Of a stretch of 64,000 nucleotides of DNA, positions 1-9,052 are shown one piece after another. Source of the stretch: Aliishimia sp965656085 (GTDB lineage: Bacteria; Pseudomonadota; Alphaproteobacteria; Rhodobacterales; Rhodobacteraceae); NCBI GenBank assembly GCA_965656085.1, contig CBFHJA010000001.1:1-64000 (forward strand). The letters run 5' to 3'. The notes under the pieces were generated by a model that searched no databases, was not told where the DNA came from, and saw only the letters and a list, made by a program, of their open reading frames with translations. The translations under genes and the position numbers were made by a program. Each line of letters begins with the position of its first letter. Positions within the stretch are counted from its first letter, which is position 1.

Positions 1-981
1 GTGCGGGCGCTGACCGTCGATGGCGGCACCGTGCGTTTCGTGATGGAAATCCCACCCTCGGCAGCCGACGAATACACCAAGGTCAAAGAGCAGGCCGAGA
101 CCGTGCTCAAGGCGCTGAACGGCGTGGAGACCGTGTCCATCGTGCTGACGGGGCATACCGAAAAAGCCCCGCCGCCCGACCTCAAACCGCAGAAGGCAGC
201 GGAGCCAAAGGGGCCGCAGAAAATCCCCGGCGTCGACCGGATCATTGCCATTGCCTCGGGCAAGGGCGGCGTCGGCAAATCCACCGTCTCGGCCAACCTC
301 GCCTGCGCGCTCGCCCAGCAGGGCCGCCGCGTCGGGCTGCTCGATGGGGATGTCTACGGGCCAAGCCAACCGCGCATGCTTGGCGTGTCGGGGCGGCCTG
401 CCTCGCCAGATGGCAAGATCATTCTGCCGATGCGCAATCACGGCGTCACCATGATGTCCATCGGGCTGATGACCAACGAGGATCAGGCCGTCGTCTGGCG
501 CGGGCCGATGCTCATGGGCGCGCTGCAACAGATGATGATGCAGGTGCAATGGGGCGCGCTCGATGTGCTGCTCGTGGACCTACCACCCGGCACCGGGGAT
601 GTGCAGATGACACTGGCGCAAAAGGCGCAGGTCGACGGCGCGATCATCGTGTCGACCCCGCAGGACGTGGCGTTGCTCGACGCGCGCAAGGGGATCGACA
701 TGTTCCATCAACTGCATGTGCCAATCCTTGGGATGATCGAGAACATGAGCACGCATATCTGCTCGAACTGCGGCCATGAGGAACATGTCTTTGGCCATGG
801 CGGCGTGGCGGCTGAGGCCGCAAAGCTCGGAGTGCCGCTGCTCGCGGAAGTGCCCCTCGACTTGCAAATCCGCCTTACGTCGGATGGCGGCGCGCCGATC
901 ACCGTGAGCCAGCCCGACAGCCTGCAAGCCAAGGCGTTCCAGGATATCGCGGCGACGCTGGTGAGATCAGGCAACGCATGA
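1..981 (+). CDS. mrp: Mrp/ApbC-type iron-sulfur cluster carrier ATPase (5' end outside window)
   Basis: P-loop ATPase of the Mrp/ApbC/Nbp35 family, which binds and transfers Fe-S clusters in the cytoplasm. The deviant Walker A GKGGVGKST lies at residues 87-95 of the visible part, followed by a switch region ending VDLPPGTGD, and a CSNC motif near residue 255 that in relatives holds a bridging cluster. The first 50 residues look like the end of the MIP18/DUF59 domain that precedes the ATPase in this family, so the GTG at base 1 is probably internal and about 25-30 residues lie upstream. The stop overlaps the next start by 4 bases (ATGA), indicating translational coupling. Confidence 0.93.
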   Translation: MRALTVDGGTVRFVMEIPPSAADEYTKVKEQAETVLKALNGVETVSIVLTGHTEKAPPPDLKPQKAAEPKGPQKIPGVDRIIAIASGKGGVGKSTVSANLACALAQQGRRVGLLDGDVYGPSQPRMLGVSGRPASPDGKIILPMRNHGVTMMSIGLMTNEDQAVVWRGPMLMGALQQMMMQVQWGALDVLLVDLPPGTGDVQMTLAQKAQVDGAIIVSTPQDVALLDARKGIDMFHQLHVPILGMIENMSTHICSNCGHEEHVFGHGGVAAEAAKLGVPLLAEVPLDLQIRLTSDGGAPITVSQPDSLQAKAFQDIAATLVRSGNA

Positions 982-1691
982 GCGCTGTGGAAGAGCTCAC
1001 ATTCCCGCCACTTATGTGGGGCGAGCCGGCAACGGGCGATGCGATGGGCCATGCTGCCCGCCGCGCGGCGATGGGCTGCGAAGCCGGGCTGGTCGCCTAT
1101 ATTCTGGGGGCGACCCACGCGGAGGCTGCGCTGGTCTTCGCACCAGAAGTCCCGCTCAAGAAGGCCATGGCGATGCTGCCGCTCTGCGGGGTGGGGTTTC
1201 AGAACGCCCTTGGCGCGCTCGCCCCGCCAGAAGTGGCAGTTCATCTGGGTTGGAATGGCGAGATCCGCATCAACGGCGCATCGTGCGGGCGGCTGACGGT
1301 GATGGCCTCGGACACCAATCCCGAAGCGGTGCCTGACTGGCTTGTGGTCGGCTGGACCCTACCGCTCGTACCGCCCTCTGAAGACACCGGATACAGGCCC
1401 GACGAGACCGCGCTCTATGGCGAAGGCTGCGCCGAAGTGACCCCCCCGGCGCTCGTGGAAAGCTGGTCCCGGCACACGCTGCACTGGATCAACCGCTGGG
1501 AGGACGACGGCGCCCAGCCGCTGCACGCCGAATGGCGCGGACTTGCCAAGGGTATCGGGGAGCCAATCACCCGGGGCGCGCTGGCGGGCACGTTCCTTGG
1601 TGTGGACGAGGATTTCGGGATGCTCCTGCGCGACGACACCACCACTCACCTGATCCCTCTCACGGATTTGCTGAAGGAGACCGCCTCATGA
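978..1691 (+). CDS. Biotin/lipoate-protein-ligase-like protein (DUF4444-type)
   Basis: A 237-residue protein resembling the biotin/lipoate A/B ligase fold: a central segment with GVGFQNALGAL and a hydrophobic strand before INGASCGRLTVMAS, then a C-terminal part (TFLGVDEDFGMLLRD) that resembles the small domain found at the end of ligases and is often called DUF4444. Whether it ligates biotin or lipoate cannot be read here; the GRGRxG signature of true biotin ligases is not visible. It lies between an Fe-S carrier and a DUF6505 protein with 4-base overlaps on both sides, so the three are probably one operon. A link to lipoyl-synthase or Fe-S metabolism is inference from context. Confidence 0.7.
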   Translation: MSAVEELTFPPLMWGEPATGDAMGHAARRAAMGCEAGLVAYILGATHAEAALVFAPEVPLKKAMAMLPLCGVGFQNALGALAPPEVAVHLGWNGEIRINGASCGRLTVMASDTNPEAVPDWLVVGWTLPLVPPSEDTGYRPDETALYGEGCAEVTPPALVESWSRHTLHWINRWEDDGAQPLHAEWRGLAKGIGEPITRGALAGTFLGVDEDFGMLLRDDTTTHLIPLTDLLKETAS

Positions 1692-2167
1692 AACTCGCCC
1701 GCGCGATCCATTTCGACGAAAGCGACCAGCGCGTTTTCGCCAGCCCGGCCCGCACCGGCGAGTGGTGCATCTCGGGCGGTTTCGAGTTCTCCGACTGGAC
1801 CGATGGCGATCTGGTCGGCAAGGCCCGGCAGGCCTTCGCGAATGGCTGGTTCGGGCTGGAGACCGGCGGGCGCGTGACCTTCGTGGCGGTGACGGAGATC
1901 GAGCCGGCGGAGATCGACACGCTGGAGCGCCTGCTCGCACAGCACTTCGTGACCTATTACGGCGCACCGTCGCAAGAAGCCGCTCTGCCCGTCGCCCGTG
2001 AGGAGATCGCGCAGATGGCAGAACTCTGCGACGAGCACGATGCCAACACGTTACTCACCGTGGCGCGGGATTTGACCGAGGCGGGGGTGCGCGAAGCCTA
2101 CCGCGTGATCGAAGCGCAGGAGGCCGGCTTGGACCAGTTCGCAATCCATGGCGACATAGATCACTGA
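1688..2167 (+). CDS. DUF6505-type conserved protein
   Basis: A 159-residue acidic cytoplasmic protein without signal peptide or membrane segments. Its start ATG overlaps the stop of the preceding gene (ATGA), which fixes the start despite a longer open frame upstream. I recognise it as the small protein that follows the DUF4444 gene in Rhodobacteraceae (DUF6505 in my recollection); no function is known to me. The second half (residues about 95-155) reads as amphipathic helices rich in Glu and Ala. Ten bases after the stop there is a 13-base hairpin (2177-2189, GGTCGG-G-CCGACC) without a T-tract. Confidence 0.7.
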   Translation: MKLARAIHFDESDQRVFASPARTGEWCISGGFEFSDWTDGDLVGKARQAFANGWFGLETGGRVTFVAVTEIEPAEIDTLERLLAQHFVTYYGAPSQEAALPVAREEIAQMAELCDEHDANTLLTVARDLTEAGVREAYRVIEAQEAGLDQFAIHGDIDH

Positions 2168-2323
2168 GCCCGCACAGGTCGGGCCGACCCTGTTCGCAAG
2201 GGGCCGGCGCGGTCCGTGACCGGAGCTTGCAGACACCTGCGCAGGGCAGACCTTACCTCTCGCTTGTGCCTCCTCCCGGCTCTGGTTTCGGATGTGGATG
2301 GGCGCCACACGTCACGCGCCGCC

Positions 2324-2818
2324 CTACCCGGCCGTCTCCGCGTGGGGTGTGAACACGACACCGGCATCGACTGTCGCCGCCTTGCAGAAGATGCGTGCCG
2401 ACACCGACCAGACAGGCGGATAGCGTGTCTGCGCCTGCGTCAGGTATGCGGACCGCGGCAGGGTGCCGGGTTCGGGCATCGGTAGGGAGAAATGACGGGC
2501 AAAGGTTTCACCGCGCGCAAGAGTGCGGTCGGCGGTCCAACTTTGCGCGCGTTGATAAATCCAGCCATCGCGCGACATCCGCCGCGCGTCCTGTGCGTTC
2601 GTCGTGGAGCAGGTCAGGGACACCCGCACCGATGCCAGATGGCATGGCTTGCGCGCCGTGATGCGCACCTGCCCCTCCACGTGCTCCCCCGCCCCGTATT
2701 GGGAGCGGGCCAGTTCCACCTCCGCGTGCAGCAGGCCCCGCGCGTGCCACTTGACCGCCGCGACAAACAACACGGCCGCAACGATCAAGCCAAGAGCGAT
2801 GGCCGCCGGGAGGTTCAT
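2324..2818 (-). CDS. Small membrane-anchored protein with arrestin-like beta domain, partner of giant secreted protein
   Basis: A 164-residue protein with one N-terminal membrane segment (residues 5-22), then a periplasmic-facing domain. The stretch YGAGEHVEGQVRITARKP followed by RVSLTC resembles the first strands of arrestin/SpoOM-like beta sandwiches, in which a 'gEtVeGtV' turn is typical; this is a weak pattern match. It begins only 15 bases after the stop of the 1663-residue secreted protein on the same strand, so the two are probably co-transcribed and it may help secretion or anchoring of that protein (inference). The product is otherwise unrecognised. Confidence 0.55.
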   Translation of the reverse strand: MNLPAAIALGLIVAAVLFVAAVKWHARGLLHAEVELARSQYGAGEHVEGQVRITARKPCHLASVRVSLTCSTTNAQDARRMSRDGWIYQRAQSWTADRTLARGETFARHFSLPMPEPGTLPRSAYLTQAQTRYPPVWSVSARIFCKAATVDAGVVFTPHAETAG

Positions 2819-2833
2819 CCGCCCGCTTGCCAG

Positions 2834-5800
2834 CTAGAGGATATCCACACTGAACAGAACATCCTGATAGTCCTGATCACCGCCGCCCAGCAGGTCTTCG
2901 AACCCGACGATCAGCTTGCTGCCATCCGCAGACAGGCCCGAGGCGGCGTGTTGCACCGCGTCGGGGTTCAGCGCGGCGGCGTGGCTGTGGAAGACGTTGA
3001 GGCCGGACGCCGTCGCCCCGTTGACGGCGAGGAACAGTTCCGTGCCGGCATCGGCATTGCCTCCGGCCCCGCCCCCATCGACAAAGTCCAGCGTATCGGC
3101 ACCCGTCAGCGTATCGGCAAAGCTCTCGCCATCGGCAATGATGAAGAAGCCCAGCGTGTGGCCGTCTTCGACCTCGGTGATCGCCACCGGCCCGGTTGCC
3201 TCGCCGACATCGTTCAGCAGAATGCGCACGTCGCGAATACCGCCGGTTGCGTCGATCTCATAAACACCGAGCGCATTGGAGAACGCCGCTGTGGCGCGGG
3301 TGTCCATGGTCAGGCTGAAGGTCGCGGTTCCGTCGCCAGTCAGGATGTCGGTATTGGTGATCCCGTTGATATCCCCGGCGGCCAGCGCGACGCCTTCCTG
3401 CACATCCGCCAGATTGTCCTGGAACGCCACGCGCGTGTCGCTGCCGCGCTGCCAGACAAGGACCCCTTCGCCCGGCAGGCTGCCCAGGGTGATGACGGTG
3501 TCGGCTGTGCCGTCGGAATCCGTGTCGATCCTCAACGCCGGCGGCGGGCCGGCATCCACGGTGACATCGCCCGGGCCGAAAGACGTATTGGTAAAGACCA
3601 GCGTGTCGGACAGGCCCAGATCGGTGACCGTATCCCCATTGAGATCAGACGGGCTGCCGATCATCTGGTCGTCCCCATCGCCCAGCGTCACGGTGTCTGC
3701 ACCGCCGCCCGGGCGGACTGTATCGTCCGACGCCACTGCGTTGATGATGTCGTCGCCCGGCGTGCCGGTGATGTCGCCCGAAACAAGGCTGCTCAAGCCG
3801 GAAATCGACGCGAAATCATCGCCTTGCCCATCATCCGGCGTGGAATCGGTGTCGGGCTCGTTCACCGCGACGACCTCTGCGGTGATCTCGTCGCCGGTCA
3901 GACCTTGCACCTCAAGCGTGAGGTTGCGCGTCAGGTTGTCCCGCACATTGCCCACCGTCCAGATGCCGGCCACGGTGTCGAACGTGCCTTGCACGGCACT
4001 GCTCGACGTCACCCGCGCCCCGGCCGGCAGGTTGACCTTCACTTGAACATCGGAAGCGATCCCAGGTCCTTCATTTTTCAGCGCCACTGTCACCGTGTTG
4101 CTGATGCTCGGCGCCGAGGTTGCATCCGACAGCTCCAGCGACAAGTCGATCTCAGTAGGAGCCGCACCAAGGATGGCCTCGACATTGACCTCCTCATTGT
4201 CGGTGATCGCGGTTTCCACGCCATCGGCTGTCAGCGCCGAAGTAGTGAACACCAGCCCGGCGACTGGCGCGGTCGCAGTGATGTCCACATCGACACTGGT
4301 GCCCGCCGCAAGATCGCCGATCGGAACGCTCAAGACGCCGTCAGTGAACGCCTCGTCAGGGCTGGGGGTGAACACCCCGGCAGGGCTGGAGGAGAGGCCT
4401 GCCAAACCCCGAACCGTTTCGTTGAGCACGACGCCCGTCGCATCGGTCGCGCCGGTATTGCTCACCGTCACCGTGTAGGTGAAGGCCTGATTGACGGTCG
4501 GCGCGCTGGCCTCGTCGATCTTGCTGTCGACGCTCAGATCAACCTGAACCGGTGCGGGCTCGGGCGGCACGATAAATTGCAACGCGTCCCCGTCATTCTC
4601 GGTTTCCGAGTCGTAGGTATCGGCCAACACATAGACATCGGCGGCAAACTGATCGCCCGGCGTCACGCCCGCATCCACCACCACATCAATCGTGGCGGTT
4701 GCCGTGGTGCCCGCCGCAATATCGCCGAGTTCGATCTCGTACTGCGCCACATCCGAGTTGAGAAGCGGCGGGATCGCCGTTCCAAGGGTCACACCGGCTG
4801 GCAGGTTCACATAGGCCCGCGCGCCTTCCGCATCGGTGTCCGTGGAGAGGTTGGCCACAGAGATGGTCATCTGCACCGTGTCGCCCGCATTCGCCTCTTC
4901 CAGATCGGCCTCGAAGGTGACCGACAGGTCCGCTTCCGAGCCGACTGTCACCGCGTTGGGGTTCTCGACGATCACGATGGGACCGGAGCCGTCATCGATC
5001 ATAGCGTAGAGGAAATAGCTCCCCGGCACGACCTGCGCCGCATCCCATGTGAAGCTGCCCGACCCATCGGTCAGCACAGCAGAGCCCGCCAGCAACCCGT
5101 CAAGCTCGGCCAGATCGTCGTCGTAGAAATATGACACGTTCGTGACCGGGGTCGTAGTGGTCGCATCGAACGTGTAGGTGACGGTGCCGTCTGCGTTGAC
5201 CAGCGGTGTTCCGGTGAAGGTCATCTCGGGCACTTCGACCGCGCCAGTGGCCTCGTAGGTGATGGTGCCGAGCCCCGTAGTGTCGACAATCTCAAGATCC
5301 CATGTGCCCTCTTCGGGCGCGTCGATGATGACTGTCCGCGATGTGCCCGAACTGAAATCATCCACGATTGCGATCCGGTTGGCCGCGAAATCGGCCTCGT
5401 CGATCACGGTCCCATCGGGCTTGATGACCCGCACTTCGACGCCCGGCGTATCGGTTTCCCACATCGCCGTGAGCATGACGTATTCCTTGCCACCCTCAAC
5501 GAACCAAGACGAGGTCGTCGGGATGTTGCCCGAGCCAATCCGGGCGATGGAGCCGTCGAAATTGATCCGCAGGCCAAGCGTGATGTTGTACTGGTCCCAC
5601 GGGGTGACGACGTTGTATTGGCCCCAGCCGGCAGCGTAGTCGTCCGCCGAGGTGTTGTTGTTGGTGTAGTTGATGGCGAAATTGGAGTTGGCCAGTTGCG
5701 TGCCGCCATAGACCGGCACGAAATTCGGCAGCGCCACGACTGCGGCGCGGGCGAAGGAGAAGTCGAAATTCGAATTTGCCTTGAAGCTGCCGGTGGTGGT

Positions 5801-7825
5801 GACGAACCCGTCGAGCACGTTCGAGGTGCCCGTGAAAGACAGCTCGCCCTTGCTCCAGTCGAGCTTGGCGGTCGAGACGTCTTTGACCAGCGTGAAGGTG
5901 CCCAGATCGGTGGTGAAGAGCGGCGTTTCCAGCGAGAAATTCGCGGTCAGGATGTCCGTGGTCATCTGACCCTGGAAGAACTTGCTCGTCACCGTCGCGT
6001 CGAACTGCGCGAGCGCGAGACTGGTGCCGGCGATCTTGGGTCCGAGCGTGGCGCCGATGGTGAACGTGCCTTCCACGTCCTTGTTGTTGGAGGGGGCGAA
6101 ATTGTCCACCGAGCCGCCGATGCGCTGGAAGAAGAAGGCCGGGTAGGCCGGGATCGGCTTGTTGAGGTTGTCGATCGTGAGCCCGACCTTGTCGAGTTCG
6201 AAGGGGTCATAGACGAATTCCACCTCGGCCCGCGCCGTCGCACCCTCGCCGAATTTCACTCCGAATGGCGTGCCGAGCGTGCCAGCGCCGCCGACCTCAC
6301 GCGTGGTCGTGTTGATGTTGAATTCGAGCCCTTGGATCGACCAGCCGCCGAACAGGCTGATATCGCCCGCGGCCTTGAGGGTGCCGATCACGTCCACATC
6401 GCCGTCCGAATTGACCTGAATGTAGTTCGGCCCGCTCAGATCGGCCTCAACCGTACCGATCCCGCTCTTGGTCTTGGCAAAGCTGGTATTGGTGAACTCG
6501 ATCTTGGCCTGAAACCGCATCGCGTCTTCTGCGGCGCGGTACTCGATGGCCATGTTGGAGGCCTTGACGTCGATAAAGCTGCCAAGCTTGAATTCCTGAC
6601 TGCCCGGCGGGTCGATCCGGAAGCCCAGAACCGGCGTTGCCCCGCTTGACGAGATCTGCAGCGCCTGTCCAAAGAAATCCGAGGTCTCGACCAGCAGGCC
6701 GCTGGCCGCATCGGGCATCTCGAAGCGCACATCGAAGCCGATCCTGTCGCTCAGCAGGGACATGGATTTAAACTCGACCGGCAGACCTGCGAGCTTGAAA
6801 TCGCCTTGCGTGATGTTCGACAGCGCCGCGACACCGGTGTTCAGGTTCAGATTGAAATCAGCGGTGAACAGACGCTCCGAGATGCCACCGATACCGGCAA
6901 AAATCTGTCCTGTTTTGACTTCGAGCACGTCCTGATCGTAGGCGGCGGCACTGGTTCCGGCCGCGCGGATGAGCTGCGCAGCCCCATCGGTGCGCCCGAC
7001 ATAGATCGTGCCGGTGGTCTCGCATTTGTCGGTCTGGTCATTGGCCTCGAACTCAGTGTCGGCGGTGATCGTCCACGGCCGCACGTCGTCGCACTCGATC
7101 GGCTCGGCGCTCACCGAATAGAACCACGCCGTGCCGGCATTGTCGGTGGCCACGATGACCTGCACACTGTCGGCCGTGCCTGCCGGAAGGTTCACGGTGC
7201 CCGTCGCGCTCCCGCCGGTAAAGCCGGTATCCACCACGTTGAGACCCTCGTAGCGTATGATGAAACGGTCCGGGATCGTGTAGTGGGTGTAGGAATAGGT
7301 GATCTTGCTGCCAGCGGTGCTTTCCAGCGGCAGGGTCAAGGAACTGCCCTCGAATCCGCCGCTGTCGTTCACGCTGGTGGTGTATTCCAGACCGGTCTCG
7401 CCGGAGAGGTCTTCTGCAGTGACCGGAACCGGCTCGCCGCGCAGTGCGGCCACCAGCGATTGCCCCTCATCCCCCGCCGTGTCGCCTCCGAGCATGGCAT
7501 CGAGCCGGTGTCCCAATTCCTCCAGGATCGCATCGACGAGGCGCTCGGTGCTGGCCGAACTGACGAATGTGTCGGAGAGCAGGATCGTATCGGTGCTGCT
7601 GTCATAGGCGCCATCCGCCCCCGGGATCTGGGAGGCTGTGACCACGACGATATCGTGCAGCGGAACGCCATTGTCGCGCCAGTTGCTCAAGAGGCTGTCC
7701 AGCGCCTCTGAGGATCCGAACACCGCACGGAATATCTCCGGCGTTTCGCTGAGCGCGGTGTCCAGACGCCGCCCCGCCTCCTGCACCGCCAGTGTTACCG
7801 CTCCTGCTTCGATTGCGTCGAACAT
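2834..7825 (-). CDS. Giant secreted multidomain RTX-type protein with DUF4114 C-terminus
   Basis: A 1663-residue, acidic, Gly/Asp/Thr-rich protein with few Cys residues and no Sec signal. Residues 1-135 resemble the peptidase-like module at the start of some giant cyanobacterial proteins (ILEELGHRLDA, then DTAGDEG), but the zinc-peptidase HExxH is absent. A long beta-rich central region follows (about 150-780), then an Ig/pre-peptidase-like part (780-960) and three DUF11/CARDB-like beta sandwiches (about 960, 1095 and 1222). A short RTX-like stretch (GTPGDDIINA, GGGADTVTLGDGDDQ; about 1352-1388) and a C-terminal DUF4114-like domain (about 1525-1655) end the protein. RTX repeats and lack of a Sec signal point to type I secretion; no exporter genes lie in the window. 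The start has a strong purine-rich site just upstream. Likely a surface or matrix protein. Confidence 0.85.
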   Translation of the reverse strand: MFDAIEAGAVTLAVQEAGRRLDTALSETPEIFRAVFGSSEALDSLLSNWRDNGVPLHDIVVVTASQIPGADGAYDSSTDTILLSDTFVSSASTERLVDAILEELGHRLDAMLGGDTAGDEGQSLVAALRGEPVPVTAEDLSGETGLEYTTSVNDSGGFEGSSLTLPLESTAGSKITYSYTHYTIPDRFIIRYEGLNVVDTGFTGGSATGTVNLPAGTADSVQVIVATDNAGTAWFYSVSAEPIECDDVRPWTITADTEFEANDQTDKCETTGTIYVGRTDGAAQLIRAAGTSAAAYDQDVLEVKTGQIFAGIGGISERLFTADFNLNLNTGVAALSNITQGDFKLAGLPVEFKSMSLLSDRIGFDVRFEMPDAASGLLVETSDFFGQALQISSSGATPVLGFRIDPPGSQEFKLGSFIDVKASNMAIEYRAAEDAMRFQAKIEFTNTSFAKTKSGIGTVEADLSGPNYIQVNSDGDVDVIGTLKAAGDISLFGGWSIQGLEFNINTTTREVGGAGTLGTPFGVKFGEGATARAEVEFVYDPFELDKVGLTIDNLNKPIPAYPAFFFQRIGGSVDNFAPSNNKDVEGTFTIGATLGPKIAGTSLALAQFDATVTSKFFQGQMTTDILTANFSLETPLFTTDLGTFTLVKDVSTAKLDWSKGELSFTGTSNVLDGFVTTTGSFKANSNFDFSFARAAVVALPNFVPVYGGTQLANSNFAINYTNNNTSADDYAAGWGQYNVVTPWDQYNITLGLRINFDGSIARIGSGNIPTTSSWFVEGGKEYVMLTAMWETDTPGVEVRVIKPDGTVIDEADFAANRIAIVDDFSSGTSRTVIIDAPEEGTWDLEIVDTTGLGTITYEATGAVEVPEMTFTGTPLVNADGTVTYTFDATTTTPVTNVSYFYDDDLAELDGLLAGSAVLTDGSGSFTWDAAQVVPGSYFLYAMIDDGSGPIVIVENPNAVTVGSEADLSVTFEADLEEANAGDTVQMTISVANLSTDTDAEGARAYVNLPAGVTLGTAIPPLLNSDVAQYEIELGDIAAGTTATATIDVVVDAGVTPGDQFAADVYVLADTYDSETENDGDALQFIVPPEPAPVQVDLSVDSKIDEASAPTVNQAFTYTVTVSNTGATDATGVVLNETVRGLAGLSSSPAGVFTPSPDEAFTDGVLSVPIGDLAAGTSVDVDITATAPVAGLVFTTSALTADGVETAITDNEEVNVEAILGAAPTEIDLSLELSDATSAPSISNTVTVALKNEGPGIASDVQVKVNLPAGARVTSSSAVQGTFDTVAGIWTVGNVRDNLTRNLTLEVQGLTGDEITAEVVAVNEPDTDSTPDDGQGDDFASISGLSSLVSGDITGTPGDDIINAVASDDTVRPGGGADTVTLGDGDDQMIGSPSDLNGDTVTDLGLSDTLVFTNTSFGPGDVTVDAGPPPALRIDTDSDGTADTVITLGSLPGEGVLVWQRGSDTRVAFQDNLADVQEGVALAAGDINGITNTDILTGDGTATFSLTMDTRATAAFSNALGVYEIDATGGIRDVRILLNDVGEATGPVAITEVEDGHTLGFFIIADGESFADTLTGADTLDFVDGGGAGGNADAGTELFLAVNGATASGLNVFHSHAAALNPDAVQHAASGLSADGSKLIVGFEDLLGGGDQDYQDVLFSVDIL

Positions 7826-8150
7826 CCCCTATCCCCCTTCGGCAAGCCTTCTGAAATTGATCCGTCTCACGCTGATTGCGGTCCCAAATGACAGCTGCCA
7901 GCGGCGCTATTGTCCCCCAGTCTCGCGTGATGCTCTTGAGAAATATCAATTCGGACCCGAACGGGCGGCTTTGGTGCTGGTCATGCGGAGGGGCGCGGCA
8001 AGGTGGATTCGCCCGGTGCGGGCGCGCGCAGCGCCGCTGGCAAGACTGCGTCAAACGGGCCGAAGGCGCCGCTCGAAGGCTCACCCATCCGCCCCCGGGG
8101 GCGGGACATCCTGCAAAAAACATTGCAGACATTGGATTTTTCGAAAAATT
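7826..8150. other. Non-coding stretch with palindromes between tRNA-Leu and the giant gene
   Basis: There is no gene in these 325 bases. They hold the upstream region of the giant secreted protein and the 3' flank of tRNA-Leu, both read on the minus strand. Just beyond the tRNA 3' end lie a 14-base perfect palindrome ATTTTTCGAAAAAT (8136-8149), an imperfect CTGCA...TGCAG hairpin (8111-8128) and a 16-base GC palindrome (8089-8104). One of these may terminate the tRNA transcript, but none has a classical stem plus U-tract. No convincing promoter hexamers were found. Confidence 0.5.
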
Positions 8151-8237
8151 TGGTGCGGTCGAGAAGACTCGAACTTCCACGGGTGTTACCCCACAGCGAC
8201 CTCAACGCTGCGCGTCTACCAATTCCGCCACGACCGC
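8151..8237 (-). tRNA. tRNA-Leu (anticodon GAG)
   Basis: Read on the minus strand the gene starts GCGGTCGTGGCGGAATTGG and ends CGACCGC-A-CCA, so a 7-bp acceptor stem (8231-8237 with 8155-8161) closes perfectly. The anticodon stem-loop is CAGCG-TTGAGGT-CGCTG, giving anticodon GAG. A variable arm (GTGGGGTAACACCC) marks it as class II, and the T-loop contains GTTCGAGTC. The CCA end is encoded. It reads CUC/CUU leucine codons. Confidence 0.96.
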
Positions 8238-8371
8238 ATCCCGTGTCCTGTAGACTGTGCAGCGCTATAGACATCTGCTGCAGGATTGAAAAGAGCAAAT
8301 CTGCTCGGTTCGCTCAAATCCGCGCTCTCGCCTGACATGCCCTTGCAATTCCGGCCCGCACGTCCAACCTC

Positions 8372-9052
8372 ATGGATATGACACAGACACCCTACCCGTT
8401 CTCGCCATCCGCCCGGGTTGTGCAGATAGACATCATTTCCGACGTGATGTGCCCCTGGTGTATCGTGGCCTTCAAACAACTCGAAATGGCACTCGCGCAT
8501 ACCCAGACCGGGGCCCGCATCAGGTGGCATCCGTTCGAACTCAATCCGGATATGCCGCCCGAGGGCGAGCTTATGTCCGAGCATATTCAGCGCAAATACG
8601 GCACCACGCGCGAAGATAGCGAAACCGCGCGCCAGCAACTCAAGGATGTCGGCGCGGCGCTTGGCTTTACCTTCCGCCTTGGCGAGAGCAGCCGGATCGT
8701 CAACAGTTTCGCCGCCCATTGCCTGCTCGACTTCGCCGCCACACACGGCAAGCAGCACCCGCTCAAGATCGCCCTCTTTGAGGCGCATTTCAGCGAGGGT
8801 CTGGACGTGTCTGACCCCGATATCCTCGTGCGCTTGGCCACAGGCGTCGGGCTGAACGGCACCGAGGCGCGAGTGGCGCTCGATGATCCGCGCCACGCGG
8901 AGGCGGTGCGCGCGCAAGAGCGCGTCTGGGCGGAAAACGGCATCACCTCGGTGCCGACGATGATCTTCAACGAGACCTATGTGGTCAACGGCGCACAGGG
9001 TCCGAAGACCTATGCCGAGTTGCTCAACCGGATTCGCGCTGACGCGGCATAG
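8372..9052 (+). CDS. DsbA-family (FrnE-like) thiol oxidoreductase
   Basis: A 226-residue cytoplasmic thioredoxin-fold protein. CPWC at residues 27-30 is the redox-active pair, an all-helical insertion follows, and TSVPTMIF near residue 190 supplies the cis-proline loop that faces the active site. Length and motif fit the FrnE/YwbO-type branch of the DsbA family rather than periplasmic DsbA, and no signal peptide is present. The substrate is unknown. The gene converges on the DUF2306 gene and the two 3' ends overlap by 43 bases (9010-9052). Confidence 0.88.
   Translation: MDMTQTPYPFSPSARVVQIDIISDVMCPWCIVAFKQLEMALAHTQTGARIRWHPFELNPDMPPEGELMSEHIQRKYGTTREDSETARQQLKDVGAALGFTFRLGESSRIVNSFAAHCLLDFAATHGKQHPLKIALFEAHFSEGLDVSDPDILVRLATGVGLNGTEARVALDDPRHAEAVRAQERVWAENGITSVPTMIFNETYVVNGAQGPKTYAELLNRIRADAA

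Noticed and set aside
2492..5134. 880-codon plus-strand frame opposite the giant secreted protein
   Set aside because: Arg/Gln-rich composition with no family, and the opposite strand has recognisable RTX, DUF11-like and DUF4114-like domains.
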